Source: Dethiobacter sp.
GTDB taxonomy: Bacteria > Bacillota > Dethiobacteria > Dethiobacterales > Dethiobacteraceae
DNA: 56,027 bases
Reading direction: 5' to 3'
Assembly: GCA_018333455.1 (NCBI GenBank)
Contig: JAGXTN010000065.1
Location: 1-56,027 of the forward strand
In this document: positions 6,572 to 15,696 of the stretch, piece after piece
Layout of the letters: each line of letters opens with the position of its first letter
Position numbering within the stretch: the stretch's first letter is position 1
The notes under the pieces: generated by a model
The model's input: only the letters and a program-made list of their open reading frames with translations
Databases searched by the model: none
Told to the model about the DNA's origin: nothing
Position numbers and translations under genes: made by a program

Positions 6572-7927
6572 ATGCGTACTGTGGTTCATGCCGGAATTTA
6601 CCCGCATCCTCCCATTCTGATTTTAGAGGTAGGTGGTGCGGAGAGTGTAAAAGTGGCTGCCACTGCCGAAGCAATGGCAGCAATGGCTGGCCGCGTAAAA
6701 ACAAGTGGCGCGGAGACAATAGTCCTGATCACACCTCATGGACCGGTATTTCATGACGCCGTAGCGTTGTTGTCCGTAAACATCCTTGAAGGGTCATTGG
6801 CTCGTTTTGGCGCGCCCGGCGTAGGCGTTGCCTATCAGAATGATCTGCAGTTACTTGCAGCTATCGAGCTTGAGGCCGACAAAGCCGGGATTCGGACGAT
6901 AAGACTAGATGAGCACGGCGCTGCCGCCTATGGGGTATCGGCAGATTTGGACCATGGCGCTTTGGTGCCGCTGTATTTCTTAGCCAAAAACGGTGTTCGG
7001 CTACCACTCGTTCATCTTACATTTGGACATCTTGCGTCGCAACAGTTGTTCGCTTTCGGACAAGCTGTGCAACGTGCTTTGCTCCGTCTGAAGCGCCGCG
7101 CTGCCATTGTGGCAAGCGGTGACCTTTCGCATCGACTGACAAAAGATGCGCCCGCCGGTTTTTCGGCAGCCGGCCGGGAATTCGACCAAAAACTAGTCCA
7201 ACTGCTGGAGCGCTTTGATCCCCAGTCTATTTTGAGCATAGACAACCGGCTGTTGGCAGAAGCGGGGGAATGCGGCTACCGCTCAATTGTAATTTGTCTC
7301 GGGATTCTGGATGGCCAAAGCGTGCAGCCGGAGATCATTTCTTATGAGGCGCCGTTTGGTGTAGGTTATCTGGTGGCAGATCTTACCCCCAAAGACACAA
7401 AAATGAAAAAAGATCGTGAGGCGGAAAGCGAGTTTGTACAGCTGGCACGCACTACATTAGAAACATTTGTGCGTCACAAAGAAATTATTGAGCCACATTC
7501 CGGCTCCCCGCTTTTGGCGCAGCAAGCCGGCGTCTTCGTCTCTCTAAAAATAAACGGGCAGTTACGGGGTTGTATCGGTACTATAGCGCCGGTTCAGGAC
7601 AATTTGGCGACAGAAATTGTGGAAAACACTATTTCTGCCGGGGTTTATGACCCTCGTTTCCCTCCGGTTACGGTGGAGGAGTTGCCACTGATCGAGTATT
7701 CAGTCGATGTGCTTTCCCCGCCGGAGGCGATCAGCGGGCCGGGTGAACTGGATCCGAAAAAATACGGTGTGATTGTCCAAAAGGGTGGGCGCAAAGGTCT
7801 GCTCCTGCCGGATTTGGACGGAGTAGATACGGTGGAGAGACAATTGTCGATTGCACTAGAAAAAGCCGGGATTATGCCAGAGGAGAGTTATCGAATTTCT
7901 CGCTTTCTGGTGACACGTTACTATTGA
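6572..7927 (+). CDS. amrB/amrA: AmmeMemoRadiSam protein B-A fusion (MEMO + AMMECR1)
   Basis: This 451-residue protein fuses two domains that are separate genes in many organisms. Residues 1 to about 265 are MEMO-like, related to class III extradiol dioxygenases, with HPPILI, TPHGPVF and SGDLSHR as metal- or active-site-type segments. Residues about 285-451 are AMMECR1, with the characteristic LRGCIGTIAP and the YDPRFPPVT and ISRFLVTRYY segments. The radical SAM partner follows 16 bases later. The three-part system is widespread in archaea and anaerobes, but its reaction is not settled. The fusion supports physical cooperation of the A and B proteins. The ATG is preceded by GGAGTG. Confidence 0.9.
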   Translation: MRTVVHAGIYPHPPILILEVGGAESVKVAATAEAMAAMAGRVKTSGAETIVLITPHGPVFHDAVALLSVNILEGSLARFGAPGVGVAYQNDLQLLAAIELEADKAGIRTIRLDEHGAAAYGVSADLDHGALVPLYFLAKNGVRLPLVHLTFGHLASQQLFAFGQAVQRALLRLKRRAAIVASGDLSHRLTKDAPAGFSAAGREFDQKLVQLLERFDPQSILSIDNRLLAEAGECGYRSIVICLGILDGQSVQPEIISYEAPFGVGYLVADLTPKDTKMKKDREAESEFVQLARTTLETFVRHKEIIEPHSGSPLLAQQAGVFVSLKINGQLRGCIGTIAPVQDNLATEIVENTISAGVYDPRFPPVTVEELPLIEYSVDVLSPPEAISGPGELDPKKYGVIVQKGGRKGLLLPDLDGVDTVERQLSIALEKAGIMPEESYRISRFLVTRYY

Positions 7928-7943
7928 AGGGAGCGTGGAATTG

Positions 7944-8936
7944 ATGCAGGAAGCGCTTTATTATGAAAAACAAGACGCCGGAGTGCGCTGCTTGCTCTGT
8001 CCGCATTTTTGCTCTTTGGGGGCTGCTGAAACCGGTCGCTGCGGCGTGCGGCGAGAAAAAGACGGCTTGCTTTTCACCATGAATTATGGTTTATGCGCCG
8101 CGCTGGCCATGGATCCGATCGAAAAAAAGCCGCTCTACCATTTCTATCCCGGCCGCAAAATTCTTTCCATTGGTACGGCAGGCTGTAATTTGAGCTGCGG
8201 TTTTTGCCAGAACTGGCAACTGGCTACAGGAACTCCGGGCGTTGAAAGCGTCATGCTAAACCCGACGGAATTGATCGCACTCCTTGAAAGTTACTCAGAG
8301 CAAAACCCACTGGGGATTGCTTACACCTATTCAGAACCGGGTATCTGGTATGAGTACGTCTTGGCGGCAGCCATACTTACTCAAAAGCGGGGTTATAAAA
8401 ATGTGCTTGTTACAAATGGCTTCTTAAATGAGGCACCACTGCAAGAATTGCTCCCCTATCTTGACGCGTTGAATATTGATGTGAAAGCATTCAATGAGGA
8501 CTATTACCGCCGGTATTGCGGCGGGCGCCTGGCACCGGTTTTGCGCTACGTGGAAATGGCGGCAGCGGCAGCCCATATAGAGCTGACTTATCTGGTAGTT
8601 CCCACGCTTAATGATAGTGAAGCCGAGATTCGCCGCTTTGCCGCCTGGGTTGCCGGTCTTAGTCCTGACATTCCAGTTCATTTCTCGCGCTATTATCCTC
8701 AACATAAATTTACGCTACCGGCCACGCCTGTGGCATTAATGGAAAATATTGCGGCGATAGCTAAGGAAAAGTTGTCGCATGTCTATCTTGGCAATCTTTG
8801 GGGTCATCAGTTGGCCCATACTTTTTGCTCCCAGTGTGGTTTGAAGCTGATTCATCGAGACGGCTATCAAGTACAGTCGGATTTGAGCGACGGCAAATGC
8901 CCGCATTGTGGTCAGCTTTACAGTGGTCAGCGTTAA
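7944..8936 (+). CDS. amrS: AmmeMemoRadiSam system radical SAM enzyme
   Basis: A 330-residue radical SAM protein with the CNLSCGFC cluster motif (CxxxCxxC, residues about 81-88) for the [4Fe-4S] centre that cleaves SAM. An N-terminal Cys set (CLLCPHFC and GRCG) and a C-terminal zinc ribbon (CSQCG ... CPHCG) frame the barrel. It resembles pyruvate formate-lyase activases but is the AmmeMemoRadiSam type by gene partner and by the FYPGRKILSIGTAGC stretch. I chose ATG 7944 over the upstream GTG because the GGGAG site would be too close to the GTG. It probably forms an operon with the upstream fusion gene. The substrate is unknown. Confidence 0.9.
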   Translation: MQEALYYEKQDAGVRCLLCPHFCSLGAAETGRCGVRREKDGLLFTMNYGLCAALAMDPIEKKPLYHFYPGRKILSIGTAGCNLSCGFCQNWQLATGTPGVESVMLNPTELIALLESYSEQNPLGIAYTYSEPGIWYEYVLAAAILTQKRGYKNVLVTNGFLNEAPLQELLPYLDALNIDVKAFNEDYYRRYCGGRLAPVLRYVEMAAAAAHIELTYLVVPTLNDSEAEIRRFAAWVAGLSPDIPVHFSRYYPQHKFTLPATPVALMENIAAIAKEKLSHVYLGNLWGHQLAHTFCSQCGLKLIHRDGYQVQSDLSDGKCPHCGQLYSGQR

Positions 8937-9014
8937 AGCTGTCAAAAATAATAACATGTTTTCCCTGTCCGACGGCATACTATTTTTGAGAGAAGATGGA
9001 CGGGGGGGTTAGCT

Positions 9015-10364
9015 GTGGGCATAGTTGAAATTTTGAGCAATTTCAATCGCTTGCTCCACGATTTTGTCGGTGGGCCGGTGCTGACTGCTGCCATTCTCAC
9101 CACAGGCATCTATCTTACGGTGCGCTGCAAATTTCTGCAGGTTCGCTGCTTTAGCCTGATGCTTAAAGAAACAGTCTTTAGCATTTTTCAGTCGGAAAAA
9201 AGCGGCAAAGGGGAGCTAAGCCCTTTCCAGGCACTGACTACTGCTCTTGCTGCCACAATCGGTACGGGAAACATTGCCGGCGTGGCAACCGCCATTACTC
9301 TAGGCGGTCCAGGCGCAATTTTCTGGATGTGGGTTTCTGCTTTCTTTGGGATGGTGACAAAATATGCGGAAGTAGTTTTAGCCGTCCACTATCGGCAAAC
9401 CAGTCAGGGCGGCATGGTGGTGGGAGGGCCGATGTATTTTTTGGAATATGGCCTAAGAAACCGCTTTTTAGCCGTGCTGTTTGCTCTCTTTGGTTCACTT
9501 GCTGCTTTTGGCATCGGCAATCTGGTGCAGGCCAATTCGGCGGCAGACGCGGTACACCAGGCCTTTAATATCCCGCCGCTCGTGACGGGCGTGGCTTTGT
9601 CGATTGCTACAGCTTTGGTGATTTTGGGGGGCATTCGCCGGGTGGCTGCGCTCACTGCTAAGCTGATTCCGCTGATGTCAGCATTTTATCTGGCGGGTGC
9701 CCTGATTATTCTGCTGTCGTTTGCCGACCGGATTCCCGCCGCCTTTGCTGCCATCATCGGGAATGCCTTTACAGGCAGTGCCGCCGTGGGTGGGTTTGCC
9801 GGAGCCGGCGTACTGCAAGCGTTTCGCTTTGGTGTGGCACGCGGCATCTTTACTAACGAAGCAGGCCTTGGCAGCGCTTCCATTGCCCACGCTGCCGCAA
9901 AAACGGACCATCCCGCCCGACAGGGGCTTTGGGGTATCTTTGAAGTTTTTTTTGACACCCATCTTGTCTGCACCATAACTGCCCTCACGATTTTGGTGAC
10001 TGGCGTCTGGATTGAAGGGCTTGAGGGCGCAGCTTTGACCACGGCCGCATTCAGCCGTGGTCTACCAGGTGTAGGCGGCTATATTGTGGCGTTCAGCCTA
10101 ATATTTTTCGCTTTCTCCACGCTGGTTGCTTGGTCATTTTACGGTGAGAGATGCTGCGAATATCTGGCAGGTACCGGCTCAATAATCTTATACCGGTTGG
10201 TCTGGATTTTGCTAATCCCCGTGGGAGCTATGGGTGGTATAAGAACAGTTTGGGCCTTGGCCGATACCTTAAATGGGTTGATGGCCATTCCCAATCTTAT
10301 CGGTCTTTGGGGACTAAGCGGTGTGATTATGGCGCTGACCCGGGAGTTTTTCCGCCGGCGCTAA
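9015..10364 (+). CDS. Alanine/glycine:cation symporter, AGCS family
   Basis: A 449-residue integral membrane carrier with the AGCS signatures GTGNIAGVATAITLGGPGA near residue 78 and GVARGIFTNEAGLGSASIAHAAA near residue 275. These proteins import alanine, glycine or D-alanine with sodium. Length and about eleven spans are normal. GTG is the start, following GGGGGG. The gene stands between amrS and cdaA, and no terminator is obvious on either side. An alanine supply role could complement the racemase at 31523, but that is inference. Confidence 0.9.
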   Translation: MGIVEILSNFNRLLHDFVGGPVLTAAILTTGIYLTVRCKFLQVRCFSLMLKETVFSIFQSEKSGKGELSPFQALTTALAATIGTGNIAGVATAITLGGPGAIFWMWVSAFFGMVTKYAEVVLAVHYRQTSQGGMVVGGPMYFLEYGLRNRFLAVLFALFGSLAAFGIGNLVQANSAADAVHQAFNIPPLVTGVALSIATALVILGGIRRVAALTAKLIPLMSAFYLAGALIILLSFADRIPAAFAAIIGNAFTGSAAVGGFAGAGVLQAFRFGVARGIFTNEAGLGSASIAHAAAKTDHPARQGLWGIFEVFFDTHLVCTITALTILVTGVWIEGLEGAALTTAAFSRGLPGVGGYIVAFSLIFFAFSTLVAWSFYGERCCEYLAGTGSIILYRLVWILLIPVGAMGGIRTVWALADTLNGLMAIPNLIGLWGLSGVIMALTREFFRRR

Positions 10365-10479
10365 GCTTCCAGATAAAAAAAGATAAGCGTTGCGGTCTGG
10401 CAGGTTTTTTGCGACCGGCTAGCGAATAAGAAAACAGTCGAGTGGGATATTTACCCTTTGCCTTTTGGAGGTGACGGAC

Positions 10480-11292
10480 GTGGCGCAATTTCTGCAAATA
10501 ATTACTGCTTTAAACTGGTTGAGTCTGTTGGATATCGCCCTCGTTGCCTATGTTTTTTATAAAGCAATTATTCTTATCCGCGGAACACGCGCAGAGCAAT
10601 TGGTTAAAGGACTGGCTGTACTGCTGATTGCTACGGTGGTAAGCGGGCAGCTTGGGTTGCATACATTTCATTGGCTGCTGCGCAATACGATGGCTATCGG
10701 CCTTGTGGCTATTGCCATTCTTTTTCAGCCGGAATTACGCAGAGCTCTGGAAACTTTAGGGCGCGGCAAAATTTTTACCCGCAGCAACTACCTATATGCT
10801 GATACAGATTTTGAGCTGATGCTGGATGAATTGATTAAAGCCGTGCAAGTATTGGTGAAAAAACGGCTTGGTGCCTTAATTGTGCTGGAGCGGGAGACCG
10901 GGCTTAACGAACTGGTGGAAACAGGGATTTTTATTGATGGGCAAGTGACAGCGGAGCTGTTAATCAATATTTTTCTGCCCCGCAGCCCTTTGCACGACGG
11001 AGCAGTAATTATCCGCGGGAACCGAATGATGGCTGCAGGCTGTTATCTGCCGTTGACAGAAAACCCTAATCTTAGTACGGAACTGGGTACCAGGCACCGC
11101 GCAGCTTTAGGCGTCTCGGAACAATCGGATGCGGTGGCAATTGTTGTCTCCGAGGAGACGGGGGTAGTTTCGATCACAAACAATGGGAAGCTGACACGCT
11201 ACTTGGATGAGAAAACGCTGAAACAGTTGCTGATTAATTTATGCAAGCCGCCTGCCCAAAACCAGAGTTTCTGGCAATGGAGGTCGAACTGA
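10480..11292 (+). CDS. cdaA: Diadenylate cyclase CdaA
   Basis: This enzyme makes cyclic di-AMP from two ATP at the membrane. Three N-terminal membrane spans (roughly residues 12-90) precede a DAC domain with the catalytic DGA (173-175, in LHDGAVII) and RHR (205-207, in GTRHRAALG) motifs. I use GTG 10480, eight bases after GGAGG at 10467-10471. An in-frame TTG overlaps that ribosome site and is unlikely. The gene is followed one base later by its regulator cdaR and then glmM, the classic cdaA-cdaR-glmM cluster that couples c-di-AMP to wall synthesis and osmotic control. Confidence 0.94.
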   Translation: MAQFLQIITALNWLSLLDIALVAYVFYKAIILIRGTRAEQLVKGLAVLLIATVVSGQLGLHTFHWLLRNTMAIGLVAIAILFQPELRRALETLGRGKIFTRSNYLYADTDFELMLDELIKAVQVLVKKRLGALIVLERETGLNELVETGIFIDGQVTAELLINIFLPRSPLHDGAVIIRGNRMMAAGCYLPLTENPNLSTELGTRHRAALGVSEQSDAVAIVVSEETGVVSITNNGKLTRYLDEKTLKQLLINLCKPPAQNQSFWQWRSN

Positions 11293-11293
11293 G

Positions 11294-12229
11294 ATGATGG
11301 AACGCCTCCTAAAAAACAACACTATCGTAAAAGTTTTTGCTTTTTTTCTGGCAATGATGCTTTGGGTGTACGTTACGGGAGATGCCTTGCGTGCTAATAT
11401 TCCGGAAATAACGCGCACATTTCGTAATGTTCCCCTTTCTTGGCTTAACTTGGATGAGCGGCTGGAAATAATGAATATCCCCGTAGGAATAGACGTGGTG
11501 TTAAACGGCCGGGCGGATTTAATTAACGAAATTACCCCGGAAAATATCAGAGCCAGTGTCAGCCTAGAGGGGCTGAGTGAGGGGCAGCACCGCATTTTCC
11601 CCACGGCGGAAGTGCCGCGCGGTGTGCGGGTGCTTTCTTTTGTTCCGCAACAAGTGGCGGTAACGCTGGAAGAAGTTGAATCACCGCAAAAGCCCATAGT
11701 TTTGGAAATAACCGGTTCACCTGCTGACGGATTTGTGATGGGGGAGCCCCAGATACTGCCAGGCGCAGTTTTTGTGCGCGGTCCTCGCTCTTTGCTGGCA
11801 CGTGTAGAGCAAGCCAGGGCTACAGTAGATGTGGATGGTGCTGACGGTGACCGTGTACTGATGGTACCTGTGCAGGCTGTGGACGCAGCCGGGCAAGTAA
11901 TTAATAATCTGGTGGTCAACCCGGAGATGGTGGAAATCCTGATCCCCTTCTCCAAACCGCAAAAAACAGTGCCAATCCGTGTTCCGCTGAGCGGGGAACC
12001 GGCGGCAGGTTATGTCGTCCGTCAGGTAACAATCACACCGGCAACCGTTACGCTAGAGGGGGCCGAAGAAGATTTAGCTATTATAAGTGAGGCTGTAACC
12101 GAGCCTGCAAATATTGCAAACGCTACTGAGAACATCATTCTTGAACTGTCTCTTAGCCAGCCGGCCGGTGGCGTGAGTAGCTTATTTGCCGGCAAAGTGC
12201 AGGTGGAAATTGTGATTCAGCAGCAGTAG
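11294..12229 (+). CDS. cdaR: CdaA regulatory protein, YbbR domains
   Basis: The 311-residue protein has one N-terminal membrane span (about residues 12-28, FAFFLAMMLWVYVTG) and then extracytoplasmic repeats of the YbbR type, seen as recurring segments such as NIPVGIDVVLNG, KPIVLEITGSPADGFVMG and VPIRVPLSGEPAAGYVV. CdaR binds CdaA and tunes c-di-AMP output. The start codon lies one base past the cdaA stop, with GGAGG inside the end of cdaA, indicating translational coupling. Three to four YbbR repeats is the usual count. Confidence 0.92.
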   Translation: MMERLLKNNTIVKVFAFFLAMMLWVYVTGDALRANIPEITRTFRNVPLSWLNLDERLEIMNIPVGIDVVLNGRADLINEITPENIRASVSLEGLSEGQHRIFPTAEVPRGVRVLSFVPQQVAVTLEEVESPQKPIVLEITGSPADGFVMGEPQILPGAVFVRGPRSLLARVEQARATVDVDGADGDRVLMVPVQAVDAAGQVINNLVVNPEMVEILIPFSKPQKTVPIRVPLSGEPAAGYVVRQVTITPATVTLEGAEEDLAIISEAVTEPANIANATENIILELSLSQPAGGVSSLFAGKVQVEIVIQQQ

Positions 12230-12295
12230 TAATTGTAAAAGATGAGAGGTTATGCTATACTACAATAGTTTTAGTCCGGAAGGAGGAAAGGCAAG

Positions 12296-13639
12296 ATGGG
12301 CAAACTATTTGGGACAGACGGAGTCCGCGGAGTGGCAAACCGGGAACTGACTCCTGAAATGGCTTTTAAAATCGGTAGAATCGGGGCGTATTTGCTATCG
12401 CGGAAGAGGAGCGGCAAAAACGCCGTTTTTGTCGCCCGCGATACGCGTATTTCCGGCTACATGCTGGAAAGTGCGCTCATTGCCGGTCTGACTTCGGCCG
12501 GCGTTGATGTCTATGCAGCCGGCGTAGTTTCCACTCCTGCAACTGCTTGGCTGACAAAAAAGCTGGGTGGTTGCGGCGGCGTGATGATCTCTGCCTCCCA
12601 TAATGCCTACCCGGATAATGGGATTAAGTTTTTTAATGCCGATGGCTTTAAATTGGCGGATCAGCTTGAAGAGGAAATAGAAGAACTTTACTACCGACAG
12701 ACGGACAACCTTCCTCGCCCGGAAGCGGGGAACGTGGGCCGCGTTCTCCCGGATAATGGGGGGGAAGGCCGCTATTTAGCTTATCTGCTTTCTACTGTGC
12801 CTAGTCGCTTGACAGGTCTGCGCATTGTTTTGGACTGTGCGAACGGTGCCGCTTACCGCCTGGCCCCTCAGTCATTTCGCGCGCTCGGTGCCGACGTAAT
12901 CGTTATCCATGATACTCCAGACGGAATTAATATTAATAAAGACTGTGGGTCCACATACCCGGAAACAGTAAGTCGTGCCGTTAGAGAAAATGGTGCCCAC
13001 CTCGGCTTTAGTTTTGATGGTGACGCCGACCGTGTGCTCGCAGTTGATGAAACGGGCAGCTTGGTAGACGGGGATGCGATCATGACTATCTTAGGCATGG
13101 CGCTTCGTGAAAAAGGGCTGCTGCGGAAGAATACGATTGTTTCCACCGTGATGAGTAATCTTGGTTTGGAAATGGCTGCCGGAAGGCATGGCTTTACCAT
13201 CTTGCGTACAAAAGTTGGGGACCGTTATGTATTGGCAGAAATGCTGGCCGGCGGGTATAATCTGGGAGGAGAACAGTCTGGCCATATCATTCTCCTAGAC
13301 CATAACACTACGGGCGACGGAGTATTGACGGCGCTGCAGCTGGCTACTGTTTTGGTCGAGAAGCAACAGCCGCTCTCAATGCTTGCAGCCAGCTTTACCC
13401 GGTATCCGCAGGTGCTTGTTAATTGCCGCGTTAAGGCAAGCGCAGGCTGGGAGACAAACGTCCGGATTGGCCAAGCCATGGCTGATGTGGAAAAGAAACT
13501 AGCTGATTCCGGCAGGCTACTCGTTCGCCCTTCCGGAACGGAACCATTGATTCGTGTGATGCTGGAGGGGCCAAACGAAGCTGAACTGCATATGATGGCT
13601 AGTGAGTTGGCGGAGGTGATCAAGGGGGAGATGGCTTGA
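12296..13639 (+). CDS. glmM: Phosphoglucosamine mutase
   Basis: GlmM converts glucosamine-6-phosphate to glucosamine-1-phosphate for UDP-GlcNAc and peptidoglycan. The 447-residue chain has the N-terminal LFGTDGVRG, the phosphoserine loop ISASHN (Ser101), the metal loop DGDADR, the sugar-specificity GEQSGHI, and the C-terminal phosphate loop RPSGTEPLIRV. The residue after SHN is Ala, where Pro is usual, a mild deviation. A strong GGAGGAAAGG site precedes ATG. It sits directly after cdaR and before the ribozyme-controlled glmS. In Bacillus and Lactococcus, CdaA and GlmM interact. Confidence 0.95.
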   Translation: MGKLFGTDGVRGVANRELTPEMAFKIGRIGAYLLSRKRSGKNAVFVARDTRISGYMLESALIAGLTSAGVDVYAAGVVSTPATAWLTKKLGGCGGVMISASHNAYPDNGIKFFNADGFKLADQLEEEIEELYYRQTDNLPRPEAGNVGRVLPDNGGEGRYLAYLLSTVPSRLTGLRIVLDCANGAAYRLAPQSFRALGADVIVIHDTPDGININKDCGSTYPETVSRAVRENGAHLGFSFDGDADRVLAVDETGSLVDGDAIMTILGMALREKGLLRKNTIVSTVMSNLGLEMAAGRHGFTILRTKVGDRYVLAEMLAGGYNLGGEQSGHIILLDHNTTGDGVLTALQLATVLVEKQQPLSMLAASFTRYPQVLVNCRVKASAGWETNVRIGQAMADVEKKLADSGRLLVRPSGTEPLIRVMLEGPNEAELHMMASELAEVIKGEMA

Positions 13640-13689
13640 ATGAGGAAAGTATAAAGGGGGTGTAGCTAAAGAATAATTAAAGATCCAAA

Positions 13690-13830
13690 GCGCCAGGACA
13701 CACAATTTGTGTGTTGACGAGGAGGAGGTTTATCGATTTTTCGGCGGATGCCTCCCGGCCGAACCACGGCCGCAAGACTCCCACAATACCGGTAAGTGAT
13801 TGCCGCGACAAAAGGGTGTCATGGTTTGTT
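13690..13830 (+). ncRNA. glmS ribozyme
   Basis: The consensus is clear: AGCGCCAG at the cleavage site (cut expected between A13689 and G13690), the P2 hairpin ACACAC/GTGTGT, GTTGACGAGGAGG, GGTTTATCGA, TTCGGCGGATG and the CGGCCG/CGGCCG hairpin, then the 3' pseudoknot region. Binding of glucosamine-6-phosphate triggers self-cleavage and loss of the downstream glmS message, giving feedback control of amino-sugar synthesis. The 3' limit is approximate. Confidence 0.95.
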
Positions 13831-13854
13831 TGGAAAGGAGAATCTGACTAAAGA

Positions 13855-15678
13855 ATGTGTGGGATAATCGGTTATATCGGGGAAAAACAAGCATACCCCA
13901 TCCTTATAGATGGTTTGTCTAAGTTGGAATATCGAGGTTATGATTCTGCAGGCGTTGCGTTGTTAGATGAAGACCAGCTGGAGATTATGAAATCAGTTGG
14001 TCGTTTGAGCAAACTGGAGGAGAAGATAGGAGAACAGGTTCCCTTCGGCACCATGGGAATCGGCCATACCCGTTGGGCCACCCACGGACGCCCCTGCGAC
14101 ATGAATGCCCATCCCCACAGTGATTGTACCGGAGAATATGTGGTCATTCACAACGGGATCATTGAAAACTATCAGGCCCTGCGAGAATGGCTTAAAACAG
14201 AAGGGCATCTTTTTCGCTCTGAAACTGACACAGAAGTTTTGGCACATTTGGTTGAACAGTATTTCCGCGGGGATTTAAAAGCAGCAGTTCGCCAAGTATT
14301 AGAAAAGGTCAGCGGTTCTTATGCCATGGTGGTGATGAGTGAGCGCGACCCAGGTCGTCTAATTTGCGCGCGCAAAGACAGTCCGCTCGTTATCGGCCTT
14401 GGCGAGGGCGAAAATTTCATTGCTTCCGACATCCCGGCACTACTGAAATACACGCGTAGAACAATTATTCTGGAAGATGGCGAGCTGGCGGAAGTTTCCC
14501 GTGACAACGTGACTGTAGAGCGCTGCGGACAACTGGTGACTAAGGAAGTGTTCAATGTAGAATGGGATGTGGTAGCTGCTGAAAAAGAAGGTTTCGAGCA
14601 TTTTATGCTCAAGGAAATTCACGAACAGCCTAAAGCAATTCGCGATACACTCCGCAGTCGGATTACTGCTGACGGGCTCGTAAACTTGGCAGAGTTGAAT
14701 CTGGCGGAAGACGAAATTTGGCAACTGCGAAAAGTGGTAATGGTGGCCTGCGGTACTGCCTATCATGCCGGCTTAGTGGGAAAATATGTTTTTGAGAAGC
14801 TGCTTCGCCTCCCGGTAGAAGTGGATGTGGCCTCGGAATTCCGTTATAGAAATCCGCTTCTCGGAGAAGACACCCTTGTGGTTGTGATCAGCCAGTCGGG
14901 TGAAACAGCCGATACCCTAGCAGCCATGCGTCTGGCTAAAGAGAAAGGAAGTCCGGTGGTAGCCATCACCAACGTGGTGGGCAGCACCGTCTCCCGGGAA
15001 GCAGGTCGTGTCATCTACACCTGGGCCGGACCGGAAATAGCTGTCGCATCTACTAAAGCATATATCACTCAGTTAATTGTCCTTTACCTGTTGGCCCTGC
15101 AAATTGGGCAGAGCGCCGGGTTGATTCCGGAAGCTGAGATTATGGCGATGACTGCAGCGCTGAAGAAACTGCCTATGGACGTAGCCGGCATCATTGAGAA
15201 AGAAGATGTTATTAAAGAATTTGCCAGTCGGATTAAGGACTGGGAAGATACTTTTTTTATCGGTCGCGGCCTTGACTACGCCGTTGCCCTGGAAGGTTCT
15301 CTAAAACTAAAAGAAATTTCATACATCCACGCGGAAGCATACCCGGCCGGTGAACTGAAACACGGGACATTGGCTCTGATCACGGAAAACATTCCAGTCA
15401 TCGCCTTAGCCACCCAGCCGGATCTCTACGAAAAAATGTGGAGCAATATCAAGGAAGTTAAAGCTCGCGATGCCTACGTGTTAGCAATTGTTAACGAAGG
15501 TGATAACGAGACAGGCAAAGAGGTTGATGATGTTTTTGAAATCCCGGCCACTAATCCGATCTTTACCCCGGTTCTCTCCGTCATACCTCTCCAGCTGCTT
15601 TCGTATTATGCTTCCGTGATGCGCGGCTGCGATGTGGATAAACCGAGGAATTTAGCTAAAAGTGTAACTGTGGAGTAA
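13855..15678 (+). CDS. glmS: Glutamine--fructose-6-phosphate aminotransferase
   Basis: The 607-residue enzyme makes glucosamine-6-phosphate from fructose-6-phosphate and glutamine, the entry to wall amino sugars. The glutaminase domain begins with the nucleophile Cys2 (MCGIIGYIG) and carries GHTRWATHG; two SIS isomerase domains follow, with SQSGETADT and the C-terminal PRNLAKSVTVE. Length is normal. AAAGGAG precedes the ATG, and the glmS ribozyme occupies the leader. With glmM upstream it completes a two-step supply for UDP-GlcNAc. Confidence 0.97.
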   Translation: MCGIIGYIGEKQAYPILIDGLSKLEYRGYDSAGVALLDEDQLEIMKSVGRLSKLEEKIGEQVPFGTMGIGHTRWATHGRPCDMNAHPHSDCTGEYVVIHNGIIENYQALREWLKTEGHLFRSETDTEVLAHLVEQYFRGDLKAAVRQVLEKVSGSYAMVVMSERDPGRLICARKDSPLVIGLGEGENFIASDIPALLKYTRRTIILEDGELAEVSRDNVTVERCGQLVTKEVFNVEWDVVAAEKEGFEHFMLKEIHEQPKAIRDTLRSRITADGLVNLAELNLAEDEIWQLRKVVMVACGTAYHAGLVGKYVFEKLLRLPVEVDVASEFRYRNPLLGEDTLVVVISQSGETADTLAAMRLAKEKGSPVVAITNVVGSTVSREAGRVIYTWAGPEIAVASTKAYITQLIVLYLLALQIGQSAGLIPEAEIMAMTAALKKLPMDVAGIIEKEDVIKEFASRIKDWEDTFFIGRGLDYAVALEGSLKLKEISYIHAEAYPAGELKHGTLALITENIPVIALATQPDLYEKMWSNIKEVKARDAYVLAIVNEGDNETGKEVDDVFEIPATNPIFTPVLSVIPLQLLSYYASVMRGCDVDKPRNLAKSVTVE

Positions 15679-15696
15679 GAACCGGTCGAGGTGAGC

